Notes under the pieces: generated by a model | What the model was told of the DNA's origin: nothing | Seen by the model: the letters and a program-made list of their open reading frames with translations, nothing else | The model's database searches: none | Source: Verrucomicrobia bacterium UBA3761 | GTDB lineage: Bacteria > Verrucomicrobiota > Kiritimatiellia > RFP12 > UBA1067 | Reading direction: 5' to 3' | Length of the DNA stretch: 6,119 nt | NCBI GenBank assembly: GCA_002371135.1 | Contig: DFGB01000058.1 | Span: forward strand, 1-6,119 | Translations under genes and position numbers: made by a program | Shown here: piece by piece, positions 5,782 to 6,119 of the stretch | Layout: each line of letters opens with the position of its first letter | Position numbering within the stretch: the first letter of the stretch is position 1

Positions 5782-5952
5782 CTTCACCAACTGATATGGC
5801 ATCACTTCATAAACTGATATGGTATCACCTGACCAACTGATACCATATCAGTTAGTCAAGTGATACAGTATCAGTTGGTCAAGTGATATGGTATCAGTTG
5901 TTCAAGCGATACTGTATCAGTTAGTCAAGTGATACAGTATCGGTTGGTCGCG
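5782..5952. repeat. Array of seven 13-bp dyads at exact 23-bp spacing in the leader of the HU-like gene
   Basis: Seven copies of TGATAYNRTATCA-like dyads begin at 5792, 5815, 5838, 5861, 5884, 5907 and 5930, every step exactly 23 bp. The 10-bp spacers are GTTAGTCAAG, GTTGGTCAAG or GTTGTTCAAG to the right of the third dyad. To its left they are the reverse complement type (CTGACCAAC, CTTCACCAAC, more diverged CTTCATAAAC). The whole array is therefore an imperfect inverted repeat centred near 5844. A degenerate eighth dyad (5953-5965) overlaps the -10 of the promoter. A 13-bp dyad with a one-base centre suits binding of a dimeric protein. The array lies downstream of the predicted transcript start, so it is also transcribed. 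Confidence 0.92.
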
Positions 5953-5955
5953 AGT

Positions 5956-5984
5956 ATTGTACCATATATTCACCGCTATTGCAA
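5956..5984 (-). promoter_or_regulatory. Candidate promoter of the HU-like gene
   Basis: The minus strand carries TTGCAA (5984-5979), a 17-bp spacer ending in TGG, and TACAAT (5961-5956), close to the sigma-70 type consensus with an extended -10. The transcript would begin near 5949, giving a leader of about 187 nt that contains the whole dyad array. The -10 overlaps the degenerate eighth unit of that array, so a protein bound there would be expected to block transcription. Confidence 0.7.
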
Positions 5985-6030
5985 TAGGCATGGGAAATAT
6001 TGCCATTGTGCGGCGAGCCCAGAATTTCTC

Positions 6031-6119
6031 CTACATTCTTTGCAAGAGATCGAGCATCTTGCGGTCGAGTTTGTGGCCGCGGCAATCCTCGTAATCGACA
6101 TCCTTGCGGCCGGAATCGA
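6031..6119 (-). CDS. C-terminal end of an unidentified protein (partial, runs off the window)
   Basis: The last 28 codons and a TAG stop (6033-6031) of a minus-strand reading frame; the rest lies beyond the window. The residues include GRKDVDYEDCRGHKL and then DRKMLDLLQRM at the end. The codons have the same G/C-rich third positions as the other genes, and the other two frames give Arg- and Pro-rich nonsense, which supports it being real. I do not recognise the family from so short a piece. The next gene's promoter begins 47 nt past the stop. Confidence 0.55.
   Translation of the reverse strand, partial: DSGRKDVDYEDCRGHKLDRKMLDLLQRM

Noticed and set aside
5802..5846. A 14-codon leader peptide in the 5' leader of the HU-like gene
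   Set aside because: It has an ATG but no ribosome binding site, and its codons are simply the dyad repeats read through; nothing suggests it is translated.
5851..5950. Tandem promoters from the TTGACC/TTGACT boxes in the dyad spacers (minus strand)
   Set aside because: At 17 bp after each box lies the next TTGACY box and not a -10 sequence, so these are not promoters as they stand.
5782..5952. CRISPR array
   Set aside because: The repeat unit is a 13-bp dyad with near-constant 10-bp spacers. CRISPR repeats and unique spacers are each about 25-40 bp, and no cas gene is present.

Overview
The window is GC-rich chromosomal DNA, and every gene I can support lies on the minus strand, so transcription runs from high to low coordinates. 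In that order the genes are: the last 28 codons of an unidentified protein (6031-6119), an HU-like/DUF4469-type DNA-binding protein (5019-5762), a PaaI-type hotdog thioesterase (4341-4751), a secreted glycoside hydrolase family 3 (GH3) homologue (1950-4112), the ribosome-assembly GTPase RsgA (1130-1966), and a cytoplasmic parvulin-type peptidyl-prolyl isomerase (168-1052). HU-like/DUF4469 proteins and GH3 proteins of this subtype are typical of Bacteroidota and of gut or anaerobic PVC bacteria (Kiritimatiellota, Lentisphaerota, Verrucomicrobiota). The intergenic repeats, with runs such as GTTGAAAAGTTG, fit my recollection of uncultured Kiritimatiellota-like genomes. That placement is an inference, not a demonstration.

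There appear to be three transcription units. Three promoter candidates share an extended -10 of TGG-TAYAAT on the minus strand. One precedes the HU-like gene (5956-5984), one precedes the thioesterase (4775-4803), and one sits so close to the GH3 gene (4120-4128) that its mRNA would be almost leaderless. GH3 and rsgA overlap by 17 bp and the isomerase follows 77 nt later, so these three may be cotranscribed. They share no obvious pathway: one is an exported glycosidase-like protein, the others serve ribosome maturation and protein folding.

The most unusual features are these. (1) The GH3 protein is full-length and otherwise well conserved, but it lacks both the catalytic nucleophile Asp (SDW is SGW) and the substrate-binding DGPHGxR motif (here LSSRTIK), so it looks like a pseudoenzyme or a re-purposed GH3. 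(2) RsgA stops shortly after its DTPG motif and has no C-terminal zinc domain. Its end lies in a repeat-like intergenic sequence. (3) The leader of the HU-like gene holds seven 13-bp dyads phased at exactly 23 bp, with spacers that change orientation in the middle of the array. (4) Three of the intergenic gaps carry a different inverted-repeat element (arms of 15, 43 and about 45 bp), a fourth holds a dispersed-repeat-like stretch and the fifth holds the dyad array.

No tRNA, rRNA, CRISPR array or transposase gene was seen.
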